The position numbers and the translations under genes were made by a program. From Candidatus Zixiibacteriota bacterium (GTDB lineage: Bacteria > Zixibacteria > MSB-5A5 > GN15 > FEB-12), in the NCBI GenBank assembly GCA_029860345.1, contig JAOUBJ010000024.1, positions 1-37,115 on the forward strand: 37,115 bases of DNA. Reading direction: 5' to 3'. Below, piece after piece: positions 7,966 through 16,471 of this stretch (position 1 is the first letter of the stretch; each line of letters starts with the position of its first letter). Under the pieces are notes generated by a model. It searched no databases, had not been told where the DNA came from, and was given only the letters and a program-made list of their open reading frames with translations.

Positions 7966-8007
7966 TCGGTGGACAATGTTGTGCTGGTGACCGGCGGCTA
8001 ACTCAGA

Positions 8008-10119
8008 ATGAAACCCTCACCTACCAAGACCGATTGGGTTTTCTACACTCTCACCCTGCTAATTGTAATCGGTGGGTTTCTCTTCTGGTCGTCGGATTTG
8101 ACCTCCGATCCACCTATGTACTACAGTGGTCTGGGACAATCGCTGGCCACCGATCCCGCCCAGTACGTCCATCATGCGCGCAACCAGGTTCTTTACGACG
8201 ACTGGGACCCATTCGACTACCCGCGCTGGACGGTCTATCAACACTCGCTAACCTCGGCGGTCGGCTGGCTGGTGTTCTCCGTCTGGGGCGTGTCGGGCGA
8301 AAACGCCGGCGTGGTCGGGATGGTTTTGTCGTTGGGTGGATTACTTTTCTTTCTCCTGGGCATCTTTCGTCATTGTCGTAGTTGGGTGACGGCGGCTGTG
8401 GCCCTCTGCTTTGTCATCAATGTCACTCTGTTGACTTATGGACGGCTGTCGTACCTTGAGAACGGTTTGATCCTTATCGCCGCCATATTCTTTTTCGTTT
8501 ACTGTTGGTTCGGGCACAAACTGTGGGGCTTGGTGTTATCCGCCCTGTTGGTGGCGGCCGCAACCTTTACCGGTAAACTCTTCGGCGCCCTATTACTGCC
8601 CGCGCTGTTGCTGGCGGTTTTCTGGTCGGGGCGACCTGGCCGCTATCGACAGATGGCCCTGACCTTCTGCGCGTACGCCGTTGGTTCGGTACTGATCGTG
8701 TTGCTTCTCTATGGCGGCAACTTCTCGGCAGCCTTCAGTTATGTCGGCGAGCAGTCGTATGGGCTGCGTGGCTTTCCAGCGGGGCTGAGTTCACCCTGGG
8801 GTTTCTTCGAGCACTTGATCGGCTATGGATTTCAGAACCGGATGTTTTATCTCGATCCCGATCTGTTCATGTTTGTACTGGTGGCCGGATTGGTCATGAT
8901 TCTTTTCAAGCGTGGCGATAACGAGAAACCGTTATCTCCGTTGATCAGGCTGTCGGCATCGTGGCTGGGGATAGTACTGCTTGGATTGATGCCATTGAAC
9001 TATTCCCCCTTGCGCTACGCCCTCTTCTTGATCCCGGCCATTATCGTCCTGGTCTTTGCATTGATTGACGGACTGGTGTCGAAGCGACAATTGACCCCGA
9101 CAATACCGGGAAAACCGGATTTTGTGCTGCTGGCTTTGCTGTTTTGGTTTGCGCTATATCATATCGTCGGCAATGTGTTTTATTTCAACAACACACCCTA
9201 TCGCATGCTGACCTGGGGATGTCTACCGGCTGCGGTGTTGTTGGTTTGGGCGATGCGTCGGGCGCTCGTGAAATACGATTTCAAGATCTCTCGAAAAGTA
9301 GTAGTAGTGTCGATCCTGCTGATGATCGGGCTGTCCGGCCTGGCTAACGGATTCAGAATACGTCGTGTGCATTACCTGGACCACAACTTCAACCTAATGG
9401 AAGCCAACGCAGGCATCTCAGAAATCGTGGGACGGAATGCGGTGATCTCCGGGCCATACGGTCCGGCCTTGACTCTTAACACAAAACTCAAGTCGTTCAT
9501 ACATCTTTTCGGAGTGGCCGATGTCGACAGCACTTTGTTCGATCGGCAGCCGATCACGCATCTGGCCGTGGATGTCTCCAACCTCACCGTGGCTGCTCGT
9601 GATTATCCGCAACTGGAGGGTCTCCAGCCGGTGGCGACCTACTGGATTCGTGATACCGAGGTCAAACTTTTCAATATCAGCAAGAATTTCAACAACCCGC
9701 AAGCCGCTCAGTATGAACCATCGCTCTACGAACAGGCGCAGGTCTACCTGCAACATAACCATCTTGACAGCGCACAACTGGAGTTAACCCGACATCATGC
9801 CGAACATCCGCTGACAAAATCTTCCGGACAGTTGCAGATTGATATCTACATGCGCACCGGTCAGTATCAGCCGGCCCTGAACTTACTGGGATCGATGGCC
9901 AATCAATACCCGACCGATTTTGCGATCCAAATGATGACCGGAAGGGTCTACCTGATTGTTGCATCCATGACAAGAAACCAGTCGCTGATGCCGGTCGCGT
10001 ATCAGTACTTCGACCGAGGCGTCAAGGTCAACCGGTTCAGAGCCGGTTATGCCACTCGACTGGTGCAGGAGACCATGCGTCAAGTGCAGCAGTCTCAGCA
10101 GCCCGGACAGACGCCATAG
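8008..10119 (+). CDS. Multi-pass membrane protein, GT-C glycosyltransferase-like, with C-terminal TPR-like region
   Basis: A 703-residue protein. Residues about 10-30 and 85-430 hold roughly eleven to twelve hydrophobic helices. Between helix 1 and 2 is an acidic loop (DLTSDPPMYYSGLG, then DDWDPFDYPRW), the position of the catalytic Asp in GT-C enzymes such as PMT/ArnT-type transferases. The last 140 residues (YEQAQVYLQHNHLDSAQLEL, then MRTGQYQPALNLLGSMANQY) look like TPR helices. It probably transfers a lipid-linked sugar at the membrane; substrate unknown. It starts 42 bp after selD in the same direction, so it may be co-transcribed without functional linkage. GT-C assignment rests on topology and the acidic loop only. 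Confidence 0.7.
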   Translation: MKPSPTKTDWVFYTLTLLIVIGGFLFWSSDLTSDPPMYYSGLGQSLATDPAQYVHHARNQVLYDDWDPFDYPRWTVYQHSLTSAVGWLVFSVWGVSGENAGVVGMVLSLGGLLFFLLGIFRHCRSWVTAAVALCFVINVTLLTYGRLSYLENGLILIAAIFFFVYCWFGHKLWGLVLSALLVAAATFTGKLFGALLLPALLLAVFWSGRPGRYRQMALTFCAYAVGSVLIVLLLYGGNFSAAFSYVGEQSYGLRGFPAGLSSPWGFFEHLIGYGFQNRMFYLDPDLFMFVLVAGLVMILFKRGDNEKPLSPLIRLSASWLGIVLLGLMPLNYSPLRYALFLIPAIIVLVFALIDGLVSKRQLTPTIPGKPDFVLLALLFWFALYHIVGNVFYFNNTPYRMLTWGCLPAAVLLVWAMRRALVKYDFKISRKVVVVSILLMIGLSGLANGFRIRRVHYLDHNFNLMEANAGISEIVGRNAVISGPYGPALTLNTKLKSFIHLFGVADVDSTLFDRQPITHLAVDVSNLTVAARDYPQLEGLQPVATYWIRDTEVKLFNISKNFNNPQAAQYEPSLYEQAQVYLQHNHLDSAQLELTRHHAEHPLTKSSGQLQIDIYMRTGQYQPALNLLGSMANQYPTDFAIQMMTGRVYLIVASMTRNQSLMPVAYQYFDRGVKVNRFRAGYATRLVQETMRQVQQSQQPGQTP

Positions 10120-10132
10120 GGCTTGTTCTCGG

Positions 10133-10212
10133 GTGGTGTTGGGCGACCCCGCCCGACACAGGCAAGGCGACAAGTCGCTTCATTGAAGATGGATTCCTGC
10201 TTTCGCAGGAAT
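10133..10212. repeat. Dispersed block repeat plus REP-like hairpin
   Basis: 10133-10158 is the GGGCGACCCCGCCCGAC family. 10193-10212 is ATTCCTGC TTTC GCAGGAAT, a perfect 8-bp stem of the REP-like family, 70 bp after the preceding stop codon. Confidence 0.7.
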
Positions 10213-10309
10213 GACAAACAACGAGCAGGAATGACAGAGAAAACTGCGCTGTGTGTAACAACGAATTCTCGTTTCTTCCGTAGAACATGGTAGGTGAGGG
10301 AAAATCTTG

Positions 10310-10339
10310 TTGACTGACCGGACAGAGCAGAGATACATT
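10310..10339 (+). promoter_or_regulatory. Sigma70-type promoter
   Basis: TTGACT (10310-10315), 18-bp spacer, TACATT (10334-10339). It lies just ahead of GGAG (10352-10355) and the ATG at 10363. Confidence 0.6.
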
Positions 10340-10362
10340 AATAGTGAAACATGGAGTTTCCT

Positions 10363-10629
10363 ATGGAAATTGGATTGATCTACTCAAGCAAGGACCCCAG
10401 GCAGACCAAGACTCGCGAGTTTCTCAGACGTTTCGTGAGCGAGCGAGGTATCCTGGCCCGGTTTGTCGAAACCGAACGACCGGTCAAAACACCGACGGTC
10501 AGTATTAATGGTCGCATTGTGACCTGTTCGAGTGTTGAATCAGACAGTAACGATGAGAGCATTGCAGCACACATCCCAACGACTAAAGACCTGACCCGCG
10601 CTCTCGAAAAGTCGATCTGGTGTTTGTGA
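10363..10629 (+). CDS. Small thioredoxin-fold-like protein lacking the active-site cysteines
   Basis: 88 residues from the ATG at 10363, which has GGAG six bases upstream (an in-frame ATG at 10351 would put that site inside the gene). The start MEIGLIYSSKDPRQTKTREF and the later KTPTVSINGRIV resemble the beta1-alpha1 and cis-Pro/beta3 segments of glutaredoxin-like proteins. The CxxC position is occupied by SSKD, so classical thiol-disulfide chemistry is unlikely. The only cysteines are in VTCSS and the C-terminal WCL. Family assignment is tentative; it may be a structural or binding relative. Its own promoter precedes it. Confidence 0.55.
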   Translation: MEIGLIYSSKDPRQTKTREFLRRFVSERGILARFVETERPVKTPTVSINGRIVTCSSVESDSNDESIAAHIPTTKDLTRALEKSIWCL

Positions 10630-10702
10630 GTCTGACAGCACCTCGGCGAGTAGCCTTGAGACCGTCTCTGCACTCTAATCACGAGTAGTAACCAAAGAAC
10701 CC

Positions 10703-11449
10703 ATGACCGCCCGATCCCGTATCGAGTACACTCATACCACCTGGAACCCGGTGACCGGCTGTACGAAAATCAGCGCCGGGTGCACCAACTGTTACGCCGA
10801 GCGGATGGCCCGCAGGCTGCATGCGATGGGGTCGCCCAACTACGTCAATGGTTTTGAGCTGACCCTGCACCCGCAGATGCTCGACCAGGTGCGCACCTGG
10901 CGTAAACCGCGCATGGTCTTTGTCAATTCCATGTCCGATCTGTTTCATAAAGACGTGCCGTTCGAGTTTATTCGGAAGCTGTTCGAGGTGATGACCGACG
11001 CACCTCAGCATATCTTTCAAATCCTGACCAAACGATCCGGACGATTGTTGAAACTCTCCCCACGGTTGAATTGGCCGGAGAACGTCTGGATGGGCGTGAC
11101 ATGTGAGAGTAAGCGATTCTACAATCGCATCGACGACCTTCGGTTGACCTCTGCATACGGCAAGTTTCTTTCGCTGGAACCGCTGTTGTCGTCGCTGCCC
11201 GGTTTGGACCTGCAAGGCATTGACTGGGCCATTGTCGGCGGAGAATCAGGACCCGGCGCCCGCCCGATGGAGAAAGAGTGGGTGCTGGATATCCAAGGTC
11301 AGTGCCGGGAACAAGCCGTCGCGTTTTTCTTCAAACAATGGGGTGGTGTGAACAAAAAGAAAACCGGAAATCGTCTCAACGGACGTCTCTGCCAGCAATA
11401 TCCCGACAAGCTTTTGTCGCATGCCGCCCAGGCTGAGCTGGCCCTTTAG
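10703..11449 (+). CDS. DUF5131 (phage Gp37/Gp68-like) family protein
   Basis: A 248-residue protein matching the DUF5131 family: TTWNPVTGCTKISAGCTNCY near the N terminus with cysteines C20, C27 and C30, then WRKPRMVFVNSMSDLFH, QILTKRSGRL, VWMGVTCES, FLSLEPLLSSL and WAIVGGESGPGARPM. The family occurs in phages and bacteria; the C-x6-C-x2-C cluster suggests metal or Fe-S binding, related to radical-SAM-like proteins (family knowledge; function unproven). No phage genes surround it. A terminator-like element of the long dispersed repeat begins 35 bp after its stop. Confidence 0.85.
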   Translation: MTARSRIEYTHTTWNPVTGCTKISAGCTNCYAERMARRLHAMGSPNYVNGFELTLHPQMLDQVRTWRKPRMVFVNSMSDLFHKDVPFEFIRKLFEVMTDAPQHIFQILTKRSGRLLKLSPRLNWPENVWMGVTCESKRFYNRIDDLRLTSAYGKFLSLEPLLSSLPGLDLQGIDWAIVGGESGPGARPMEKEWVLDIQGQCREQAVAFFFKQWGGVNKKKTGNRLNGRLCQQYPDKLLSHAAQAELAL

Positions 11450-11457
11450 TCGGGACA

Positions 11458-11641
11458 TGGAAGCCACTTGTGGCCGCCCTCGTCTGCCCGTTCAGGCGGC
11501 TTTTTCTGTCGCGTACCGGCGGGCCTTGTGTCCGCCGACACCTGTCACCGCGAACGCAGTTGAGCGACACTCCCCTGGGGCGACACAAGGCCGCCCCCTG
11601 CGCGGATATCGTGGCGAACCAGGACGTACACCACGCGCAAA
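11458..11641 (+). repeat. Long dispersed repeat, copy 2
   Basis: Matches 3571-3756 in the same orientation with about 20 differences. Blocks kept exactly include CTCGTCTGCCCGTTCAGG and ACTCCCCTGGGGCGA. It starts only 9 bp after the DUF5131 stop. The rest of the gap to 11853 has further inverted repeats (GGGTCCTGGC..., CTCCCGCCTGTGGCGGGAG) and no gene. Confidence 0.8.
11484..11507 (+). terminator. Rho-independent-like terminator inside the dispersed repeat
   Basis: CTGCC (11484-11488) pairs with GGCGG (11495-11499) around a 6-nt loop, followed by CTTTTTCT. It lies 35 bp downstream of the DUF5131 stop and in the right orientation. The stem is short. Confidence 0.5.
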
Positions 11642-11853
11642 CACGCTGGTTTTGTTCAGTAGGGTCCTGGCTTCACCGAAGGTGAAGGTGTGACCCTGCT
11701 GTCAATCAGGGAACGCAGGGTCTCATCTCCCGCCTGTGGCGGGAGAAAGGACCCAGCGCAACATGAGCATCCGAACTTGCACTACGACTAATCCGTCCTT
11801 GACCCACCTCGTAATTCCCTTACCTTAAAGCCAAAGAAACAGCCCTCTGCCTG

Positions 11854-11859
11854 TATAAT
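11854..11859 (+). promoter_or_regulatory. Consensus -10 box five bases before the pdxT start
   Basis: A perfect TATAAT ends 5 bp before the ATG at 11865, with TG directly upstream. Transcription starting 6-7 bp downstream would begin at or next to the ATG, giving a leaderless mRNA. No ribosome-binding site and no clear -35 box are visible. Confidence 0.55.
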
Positions 11860-11864
11860 ATACG

Positions 11865-12458
11865 ATGTCGAAAAAGCAACCACAGATCGGCGTGCTCGCC
11901 CTGCAAGGGGATTTTGAGCGCCATGAACACCAGCTCACACTGGCCGGTGCCGAGGCGGTACAGGTGCGTCTTCCCTCGGAGTTGGAACCGCTCGACGGTC
12001 TGATTATTCCCGGTGGCGAGTCGACCACTATGAGTTACTTGATCGACCGCTTCGCAATGCGGGCACCGCTTGTGGAATTCGGGCGAAAAAGGCCTGTCTG
12101 GGGCACCTGCGCCGGTATGATTATGTTGGCCGCAAAAATCGAGGACAACCAGGCCGGTCTGAAACCGTTTGGTCTGCTTGACATCGATGTCGTGCGCAAC
12201 GGATACGGCCGGCAGGTTTTTTCATTCACCGATCATATCGAGGCTAGCCTCAACGGTGGCTGCATGCGGCTTGAAGCCACTTTTATCCGAGCACCGCGGA
12301 TTACGCGCCTCGGCGCTCAAATCAAGACCCTGGCCGTATATCAGGACACACCGGTACTGGTGGCTCAGGGCCGGATTCTGGCCAGCAGTTTTCACACTGA
12401 ACTTGACAATGATCTCAGATTGCTTGAATATTTCCTGACACATTTTGTCGGCGCATAG
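11865..12458 (+). CDS. pdxT: Pyridoxal 5'-phosphate synthase glutaminase subunit PdxT
   Basis: A 197-residue class I glutaminase that supplies ammonia to PdxS for vitamin B6 synthesis. Diagnostic segments are GVLALQGDFERHEHQL, LIIPGGESTTMSYL and WGTCAGMIMLA. The triad is C82, H177 and E179 (SSFHTEL, where most PdxT have FHPEL). PdxS is the obligate partner but is not in this window, so the pair is not adjacent here. There is no Shine-Dalgarno sequence and the TATAAT sits five bases before the ATG, suggesting leaderless expression. Confidence 0.94.
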   Translation: MSKKQPQIGVLALQGDFERHEHQLTLAGAEAVQVRLPSELEPLDGLIIPGGESTTMSYLIDRFAMRAPLVEFGRKRPVWGTCAGMIMLAAKIEDNQAGLKPFGLLDIDVVRNGYGRQVFSFTDHIEASLNGGCMRLEATFIRAPRITRLGAQIKTLAVYQDTPVLVAQGRILASSFHTELDNDLRLLEYFLTHFVGA

Positions 12459-12589
12459 AGGAGTTCGCGCGTATGGTTTGTGGACACGGAAAGTCTTTGT
12501 TACGCCGCCGGACTAACTACAGAGATTTTTTCCCGTCAAGGGGGGGAGTCTCTGTATCTGCCCGGACTACGGAACTCCTCCTCCGGCGG
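12458..12589 (+). other. Strongly structured intergenic RNA candidate between pdxT and ispH
   Basis: A hairpin at 12518-12556 has ACAGAGA paired with TCTCTGT, continued by T-run/G-run and CCC/GGG pairs around GTCAA. Around it lie two crossing complementary pairs: GAGGAGTTC (12458-12466) with GAACTCCTC (12572-12580), and CCGCCGG (12505-12511) with CCGGCGG (12583-12589). They cannot nest, so they imply a pseudoknot or two alternative folds. The short frame at 12473-12661 does not look coding. Confidence 0.45.
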
Positions 12590-12673
12590 GAATTTGTTGT
12601 TCGGAAACTGTCGAGTCTGGAAGGCGTATGTAGTAACCGGTCAAGGTTGATAGAAAGTTAGCGGTGTAGATAT

Positions 12674-13606
12674 ATGATAGAAAAGATCGTTCTGGCCAGG
12701 CACCAGGGATTCTGCATGGGGGTGGAACGAGCCATCAAAATAGCCGACGAAACAGCAGAGACACGAAGCAACGACGGCGCGGTGACGATCCTGAATGAAA
12801 TCGTGCACAATGAAGCAGTGGTGGAAGGTTTCCGCGAACGCGGGGTTGGCCAGGCAACGGCGGTGAGCGAGGTCGATTCCGGCCTTTTAATTATCTCGGC
12901 CCATGGAATCTCTCCCGGCGTCGTCGAAGCGGCCGAATCCAAAGGCCTGGAAGTGATCGACGCCACCTGTCCGCTGGTGACGCGGATCTACCGTATTATC
13001 AAGCGTGCAATCGGTAAAGGACTGCATGTAATCCACTATGGCGATCCACACCACGATGAAACAGCCGGCATAGTCGGACACGCACCGGACAAAATCACGG
13101 TGGCGGCGAATAACGAAGAACTCCTCGCCCTGCCCGACTGGCCGGACCGCAAACTCGGCTTGACTGTTCAAACGACGGCGCACGCCCAGCAATTTGAAGA
13201 GGTCGAACAACTGGCCCAGAGCAAATGGCCGCATATCGAGGTCTTTAACACCATCTGCAACGCCACCACCCAGCGCCAGGATGCGATCATGGAGATGGCC
13301 CCGATAGTAGACATGATTCTGGTGGTCGGCTCGCAGACTTCGGCCAACTCAAAACGGCTGGCCAGTATCTCAGATGATCTTTGCGGAACGGGTGTTTTAA
13401 TTGAATCGGCAGCCGACATCAAGCCGGAATGGTTTGGCGCCAATACCGGTGTGGCCAATGTCGGCGTCTCAGCCGGCGCCTCGACCCCGCAGTTTCTTGT
13501 CGACGATGTGGTCTCGCGGCTGGTAGAACTGGCCGACAAGCCAATCGACATCGTTCGCCTTAAAGATACCGAGCGCCCAAAAAGAGTGAAGGCAAAGGCC
13601 AACTGA
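12674..13606 (+). CDS. ispH: 4-hydroxy-3-methylbut-2-enyl diphosphate reductase IspH
   Basis: The last enzyme of the MEP isoprenoid pathway, a [4Fe-4S] reductase giving IPP and DMAPP. The three cluster cysteines are C14 (QGFCMGV), C99 (DATCPLV) and C195 (NTICNAT). Substrate-binding H45, H77 (SAHG) and H127, the acid E129, and SQTSANSKRL are in place. 310 residues is normal length. The start has only a weak ribosome-binding site and follows a structured 215-nt gap after pdxT. An oxygen-sensitive Fe-S enzyme fits the anaerobic flavour of the region but is not proof. Confidence 0.95.
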   Translation: MIEKIVLARHQGFCMGVERAIKIADETAETRSNDGAVTILNEIVHNEAVVEGFRERGVGQATAVSEVDSGLLIISAHGISPGVVEAAESKGLEVIDATCPLVTRIYRIIKRAIGKGLHVIHYGDPHHDETAGIVGHAPDKITVAANNEELLALPDWPDRKLGLTVQTTAHAQQFEEVEQLAQSKWPHIEVFNTICNATTQRQDAIMEMAPIVDMILVVGSQTSANSKRLASISDDLCGTGVLIESAADIKPEWFGANTGVANVGVSAGASTPQFLVDDVVSRLVELADKPIDIVRLKDTERPKRVKAKAN

Positions 13607-13641
13607 TCGCTTTGGACCCCATCGCCACTGGGGCCCATAGC

Positions 13642-13670
13642 TTGACAATTGGCGGGCCCCGCTCTATCAT
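13642..13670 (+). promoter_or_regulatory. Near-perfect sigma70 promoter of the hydroxylase operon, leaderless geometry
   Basis: TTGACA (13642-13647) is a perfect -35 box, the spacer is 17 bp, and TATCAT (13665-13670) is the -10. The ATG at 13679 is 8 bp after the -10, so the first transcribed base should be at or within two bases of the ATG. No ribosome-binding site is present, consistent with a leaderless message. Confidence 0.75.
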
Positions 13671-13678
13671 TGTCTGCC

Positions 13679-16471
13679 ATGACCGAAACGACCCAAATAC
13701 AGCTATCCGTCAACGACGTTCCACATTCACTTGAGGTGTCTTCGGACGAATCGCTGCTGGATATCCTGCGCGACCGCTTACAGTTGAAAGGAACCAAGTG
13801 CGGCTGCGATGTCGGTACTTGCGGTTGTTGCACGGTGATCCTGAACGGCAAGGCGGTTCGCTCCTGCTCGGTCGCACCGAAAGATGTGCAGGGAGCTAAA
13901 GTCGAGACTATCGAAAGCCTGTCATCCACCGGTAAGCTGCATCCTTTGCAGCAGGCTTTTATCGACCGGCAGGGCTGCCAGTGTGGGTTCTGCACACCGG
14001 GCGTAATCATGGCGGCCAAAGCCCTTTTGGATGACGACCCGAAACCGGGCGACCGCGCCATCAAACATGCTCTGCGGACCAACCTCTGTCGCTGCACCGG
14101 CTACCAACCGATACTTGACGCCGTTAAGCAAGCCTCCGGACAGTTACCACTCGATCAACCTGCCGACGGATTGGAGTTGGTCGGCCCAGAAAAAGATACC
14201 TCATGGGTGGGGCGGTCGGTGCCGCGTCGCGACGCCGAGAGTCTTGTCACCGGTCGCGCCGAGTTCACCGACGATATTGCCGATCCGCCGGGCTGTCTCT
14301 ATTTGGTCACAAAACGATCGCAGCGGGCCCACGCTATCATCAAGTCGATCGACAGCTCGGACGCTGAACAGATACCCGGCGTCGTGCGAGTGATCACGGC
14401 CAAAGACATTCCCGGTGACAATCGTTACGGCAAGATCATCCGTGACATTCCGGTGTTGGCCGAGGATCGGGTGCGGTCTTATGCCGATGCTGTCGCGCTG
14501 GTTGTCGCCGACAGTTACAAAACAGCCCGGCAGGGGTGCGATGCAATCGTAGTGCAGTATGATGACCTCGATCCACTCTTCGATCCGGAACGCGCTCTGG
14601 ACGAAGACGCTCCGCAGGTCCATCCCAGGGGAAACCTGCTTTATGAGTTCAATATCATCAAGGGTGATGCCGATGAGGGCTTCGAGAGAGCCGATGTCGT
14701 CGTGGAGGATGAGTACTCCACCGGCCGTGTCGACCATGCCCAGCTTGAACCCGAGGCTGCTCTGGCCTATTTCGATGATAGCGGCAAGCTTTGCCTCAAA
14801 GCGCCGACTCAGCATGTTTTCTTTGACCGGTTGAATATTATCCGCGCTCTCGGGCTGCCAAAAGATGATGTCCGTGTAATCCAACCGCCGGTCGGTGGCG
14901 CTTTCGGCAAGCGTGAGGATGTATACGGACAAATCCACTGCGCCCTGGCGGCTTTCTTAACCCGTCGTCCGGTCCGGACGCGGTACAGCCGCGAGGAGAC
15001 CTTTCAATCAACCCAAAAACGACACCCGGCCAGAATTAGAATCCGGCTGGGAGCAACCAACGATGGAAAACTGACCGCCTTCAAAGCCGACGTCCTGGCC
15101 GACACCGGGGCCTATGCTTCGTGGGGACCGAATATCCTGCGGAAGATCTGTGTGCATGTCAGCGGACCTTATGAGATTCCCAACGTGCGGGTGCACGGCC
15201 TTTCGGTGTACACCAACAACGTCTTCTGCGGCGCCATGCGGGGCTTCGGCACACCACAAGCGGTGTTTGCATCGGAATCTTTGCTGGATGCGCTGGCTGA
15301 GAAACTGAACATGGACCCGGTCGAATTGCGTCGGCTGAATTCGTTCAAGCCGGGTTCCAAAACCGCCACCGGGCAGATCGTGCAAACCACACCGGGACGC
15401 AAAACAATCGACCTCGCCGCCGACAGGATCGGATGGGACGAACAACTTGATCGCACGGTTATCGAATCTCCTCACTTACGACGGGGACGGGGGGCAGCGT
15501 CGTTGTGGTACGGGATCGGCTTTGGCGCCGGAATTCCTGATCGGGGTAACGCAGTCGTGGAACTGACCAAGGCGGGCGGGGCGCGCGTGTTTGTCTCCAC
15601 GGTCGACTACGGCCAGGGTTCCAACACGATTTTCCCACAGATCGCGGCTGAGACGCTGGGTCTGAAACCCAACCATGTTGAAATGGTTACCGGCGACTCG
15701 GATACCACACCCAACTGCGGTTCAAGTGTGGCCACTCGTCAGACATTCGTCACCGGGAACGCCATCAAGATGGCCTGCGAACGACTGCACCTTGATATTC
15801 TCGCGGTCGCGGCTCAATTGCTTGAATGCAGCGCCGATCAAGTCATGCTGACGGACGGCTTTGCGACCTGTGAAAAGAGTCCTTCGCGAACGATATCCGC
15901 GGCGGAATTGTACGGATCGTTTGAACGACTCGGCAAGCCGATGCGACGCGAGTCAATCTTCAAGGGCGACAAGTACACCGAACCACTCGACCCCAATACC
16001 GGGCAGGGCAATGCCTATCACCCGATAGCCTATGGTACACAGATAGCCGAAGTAACCGTCGACACTAACACGGGCAAAGTGAAAGTCGACCGGATCGTCG
16101 CCTGCCACTACATCGGGCGGGCCATCAATCCGGAGTCGGTACGCGGGCAGGTTTTGGGAGGTATCTCGATGGGCTACGGATATGCCCTTTCCGAAGATTG
16201 CAAGAGCGTCGAAGGTGTGATCAAGGCGGACAATTTCGGCCGCTACAAGATGCACCGAATCTCCGATACTCCGCGTTACGACGTTATCCTGCTTGAGGAC
16301 CCGGAACCGACCGGGCCCTTTGGCGCCATCGGAATCGGGGAACCGCCCACTGTTGCCACAGCTCCGGCTATTGCCAATGCTATCTACGACGCCGTCGGCG
16401 TGCGAATAACTTCGCTGCCGATAACAGCGCGCAAGATAAAAGCAGCCCTTGAAAAAGTAACGGTCAGCTAA
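13679..16471 (+). CDS. Molybdenum hydroxylase: fused [2Fe-2S] and molybdopterin subunits (xanthine dehydrogenase/aldehyde oxidoreductase type)
   Basis: A 930-residue xanthine-oxidase-family enzyme without an FAD domain. Residues 1-90 are a plant-type [2Fe-2S] domain (C43, C48, C51, C63). Residues 90-150 are the second [2Fe-2S] domain (C102, C105 in QCGFCTPG; C137, C139 in LCRCTGY). From about 175 come the two molybdopterin domains with PPVGGAFGKRED, AMRGFGTPQ, VDYGQGSN and the catalytic-Glu motif IGIGEPPTVA near the C terminus. The architecture matches Desulfovibrio aldehyde oxidoreductase and the fused selenium-dependent xanthine dehydrogenases. Neighbours mocA, xdhC and yqeB favour the selenium-dependent class. 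The substrate (purine, nicotinate, aldehyde) is not decided. A 1-bp stop/start overlap couples it to mocA. Confidence 0.92.
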   Translation: MTETTQIQLSVNDVPHSLEVSSDESLLDILRDRLQLKGTKCGCDVGTCGCCTVILNGKAVRSCSVAPKDVQGAKVETIESLSSTGKLHPLQQAFIDRQGCQCGFCTPGVIMAAKALLDDDPKPGDRAIKHALRTNLCRCTGYQPILDAVKQASGQLPLDQPADGLELVGPEKDTSWVGRSVPRRDAESLVTGRAEFTDDIADPPGCLYLVTKRSQRAHAIIKSIDSSDAEQIPGVVRVITAKDIPGDNRYGKIIRDIPVLAEDRVRSYADAVALVVADSYKTARQGCDAIVVQYDDLDPLFDPERALDEDAPQVHPRGNLLYEFNIIKGDADEGFERADVVVEDEYSTGRVDHAQLEPEAALAYFDDSGKLCLKAPTQHVFFDRLNIIRALGLPKDDVRVIQPPVGGAFGKREDVYGQIHCALAAFLTRRPVRTRYSREETFQSTQKRHPARIRIRLGATNDGKLTAFKADVLADTGAYASWGPNILRKICVHVSGPYEIPNVRVHGLSVYTNNVFCGAMRGFGTPQAVFASESLLDALAEKLNMDPVELRRLNSFKPGSKTATGQIVQTTPGRKTIDLAADRIGWDEQLDRTVIESPHLRRGRGAASLWYGIGFGAGIPDRGNAVVELTKAGGARVFVSTVDYGQGSNTIFPQIAAETLGLKPNHVEMVTGDSDTTPNCGSSVATRQTFVTGNAIKMACERLHLDILAVAAQLLECSADQVMLTDGFATCEKSPSRTISAAELYGSFERLGKPMRRESIFKGDKYTEPLDPNTGQGNAYHPIAYGTQIAEVTVDTNTGKVKVDRIVACHYIGRAINPESVRGQVLGGISMGYGYALSEDCKSVEGVIKADNFGRYKMHRISDTPRYDVILLEDPEPTGPFGAIGIGEPPTVATAPAIANAIYDAVGVRITSLPITARKIKAALEKVTVS

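Noticed and set aside
12473-12661. A 62-codon frame between pdxT and ispH
   Set aside because: Arg/Ser-rich composition, no ribosome-binding site, and it overlaps the paired RNA segments; more likely structured RNA.
13168-14097. A 309-residue minus-strand frame spanning the ispH-hydroxylase gap
   Set aside because: It is antisense to the cluster cysteines of both genes and has no motif or ribosome-binding site.
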